From the NCBI GenBank assembly GCA_030587605.1, contig JAUQYT010000046.1, positions 1 to 30,466 of the forward strand: DNA of 30,466 nucleotides, given 5' to 3'. Position numbers and translations under genes: made by a program. Every line of letters starts with the position of its first letter. Position 1 is the first letter of the stretch. Shown here piece after piece: positions 29,293-30,466 of the stretch. This stretch comes from Candidatus Njordarchaeum guaymasense (GTDB taxonomy: Archaea; Asgardarchaeota; Njordarchaeia; Njordarchaeales; Njordarchaeaceae). Under the pieces are notes generated by a model. That model saw only the letters and a program-made list of their open reading frames with translations, had not been told where the DNA came from and made no database searches.

Positions 29293-30189
29293 ATGAAAAA
29301 GCAACAGAAGGGAACATGTGGTTGCGGCATGACAAGTCCGAGCAAGGTGACGGAAGAAAAGCCAATTGACACTGACGTGAGGAGCGAGGTAAGGAAGGCT
29401 TACGGTCAATACGCGAAAAGCGCCAGTCAAGACGCATGCTGCAGAGCCGATACCGTGACTTGGCAAGCAGGGTACACCGAAGAAGAACTGCAGTCGCTAC
29501 CGGAGTCAGCGAGAACCGTGGCTGCTGGCTGCGGGAATCCAACATCGCTCGCCGATCTAAGGCAAGGGGAAACTGTGTTGGACCTAGGATCGGGTGGTGG
29601 CATCGATGCCCTTTTGGCAGCGCAGAAAGTCGGCCCAGCGGGCAAGGTGATAGGCGTTGACATGACGTCTGAGATGATCGACAAGGCAAGGCAGAATGCT
29701 CGCAAAAATGGAACGAAGAATGTTGAATTCAGGCTAGGCGAGATCGAACACCTCCCAGTCGCAGACGAAAGCGTCGACGCAATAATCAGCAACTGCGTGA
29801 TCAACCTGTCGCCAGAGAAGGAACAAGTGTTCAGAGAAGCTTACAGGGTTCTGAAGAAGGGCGGAAGAATCCTCATATCGGACATGATGGCATCAGGGCT
29901 ACCCGAACAGGTAAAGAAGAACATCTCACTATGGGCAAACTGCATAGGCGGAGCAATAGAACTTGACGAATATTTGAACAAGATAAAGGGGGCAGGGTTC
30001 ACCGAAGTCGAAGTAGTTAACAAGGAGCAGTACTCCAAGGCGTTCATCAAGGACGCTCTTGAGAGCGCAATGGCAACTAGTCAAGACAAGGAACAGAAGG
30101 CGATGTTTGGTGAACTGACGAGACTATACGACAAGCACAAGCAGGGTATCCAAGTACTGCACGCAGAGATTCGCGCCACAAAAAGCTAG
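29293..30189 (+). CDS. arsM: Arsenite S-adenosylmethionine methyltransferase
   Basis: ArsM methylates As(III) using SAM, giving methylated arsenic species. The SAM site is VLDLGSGGGIDALLAA, with the acidic GVDMTSEMI after it. The arsenic-binding cysteines match the family: Cys49/Cys50 (DACCR), Cys80 (GCGNP), Cys168 (SNCVINL) and Cys217 (WANCIGGAI). The N-terminal extension carries a Cys9-Gly-Cys11 motif. 298 aa. It starts at ATG 29293 with GGAGG 8 bases upstream. Regulated most likely by the divergent HxlR protein. The C-terminus (HKQGIQVLHAEIRATKS) looks complete. No other ars genes lie in the window. Confidence 0.93.
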   Translation: MKKQQKGTCGCGMTSPSKVTEEKPIDTDVRSEVRKAYGQYAKSASQDACCRADTVTWQAGYTEEELQSLPESARTVAAGCGNPTSLADLRQGETVLDLGSGGGIDALLAAQKVGPAGKVIGVDMTSEMIDKARQNARKNGTKNVEFRLGEIEHLPVADESVDAIISNCVINLSPEKEQVFREAYRVLKKGGRILISDMMASGLPEQVKKNISLWANCIGGAIELDEYLNKIKGAGFTEVEVVNKEQYSKAFIKDALESAMATSQDKEQKAMFGELTRLYDKHKQGIQVLHAEIRATKS

Positions 30190-30342
30190 TTTTGGGAGGT
30201 CCCAAGCCTTCAAAATTTTCCTTTGGGTGCTTGACTGTCTCTTGGATCTTTTCCTCCCACATGATCCAGTAGGGAAACCTATCATGCCCTACACTACAGG
30301 AAAGTTGTGAGTTAAGTCAGGCGCAACGTGCTTTGCTGATCC

Positions 30343-30466
30343 CTACGATGCGACTTTCGCATTGACTAAGGTTCCTTCAACTTTCCTTTTTTGTTGGTTC
30401 TCATGAAACGAGGGAACAACAGCGGCGAGCAGGTTCTTGGTGATTTTCTCAAAAAGGTTCTCCACG
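30343..30466 (-). CDS. C-terminus of an unknown gene cut by the window edge
   Basis: An open minus-strand frame enters from the right edge and ends in TAG at 30343-30345. It encodes about 40 residues, starting VENLFEKITKNLLAAVVPSF and ending VEGTLVNAKVAS. The codons look natural, and a hairpin-forming sequence near its end (30346-30361) could belong to termination. A GTG near the edge could also be its true start, making a 40-aa protein. I cannot identify a family. Confidence 0.4.
   Translation of the reverse strand, partial: VENLFEKITKNLLAAVVPSFHENQQKRKVEGTLVNAKVAS

Noticed and set aside
1..30466. tRNA and rRNA genes
   Set aside because: GGTTCGA-type T-loop strings at several places (for example near 5085, 8132 and 17950) are not flanked by acceptor or anticodon stems; most lie within coding sequence.

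Overview
The window reads as a piece of an archaeal chromosome. Many genes have TATA-like boxes (for example 901-910, 5781-5790, 11359-11368) instead of bacterial -10/-35 pairs. Start sites are a mix of leaderless ones and GGAGG/GGTGA ribosome-binding sites. The gene content fits archaea too: a deoxyhypusine-synthase-family protein, a tungsten-type aldehyde:ferredoxin oxidoreductase, stand-alone RimK/GCS2 amidoligases, a glycosylation-rich surface protein with a C-terminal anchor, and GTG/TTG starts. An anaerobic TACK-type (Bathyarchaeia- or Thaumarchaeota-related) lineage is my best guess, but there is no rRNA or marker gene to prove it. I see no tRNA, rRNA, CRISPR array, insertion sequence or integrase.

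Layout. 94-2046 (+): a SAM methyltransferase and a DHS-like protein. 2065-5747 (-): a tight four-gene cluster of an RLAN/pseudo-ATP-grasp protein, an active RimK-like ATP-grasp ligase, a GCS2-type carboxylate-amine ligase and a YkgJ cysteine-cluster protein. I consider this the most interesting system here: it looks like a peptide-bond-forming (amidoligase) pathway of unknown product. 6177-7918 (+): a DrrA/DrrB-type ABC exporter divergent from that cluster. 8250-10079 (+): the aldehyde:ferredoxin oxidoreductase. 10145-13990: two DUF72 proteins, one fused to a SWIM-like zinc finger, flanking a membrane protein and a PH-like protein. 14096-16567 (-): a PadR regulator, a BtrH-like cysteine acyltransferase/peptidase and a zinc-ribbon DUF4342 protein, with a dyad operator on the PadR promoter. 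16592-16790: an intergenic region with several consecutive stem-loops. 16860-17525 (+): the surface protein. 17700-20851: a small protein, a ZIP metal transporter with an AlkD-type protein, a flavodoxin-fold quinone reductase and a DUF3788 protein. 21110-23667 (+): an acyl-CoA ligase and an enoyl-CoA hydratase/isomerase, plausibly steps of one acid-degradation route. 23874-27328 (-): an M48 membrane protease, a LigB/DODA-family dioxygenase and an alpha/beta hydrolase. 27489-28715: small DUF and HEAT-repeat proteins. 28756-30189: a cysteine-rich HxlR regulator divergent from arsenite methyltransferase arsM, with a perfect dyad between them. The C-terminus of one more gene enters from the right edge on the minus strand.

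Functional themes: amide-bond formation and export (2.0-7.9 kb), thiol/arsenic chemistry (28.7-30.2 kb), acyl-CoA metabolism (21-23.7 kb) and local autoregulated one-component regulators (PadR, HxlR). All functions are read from motifs by eye; no database search was run.
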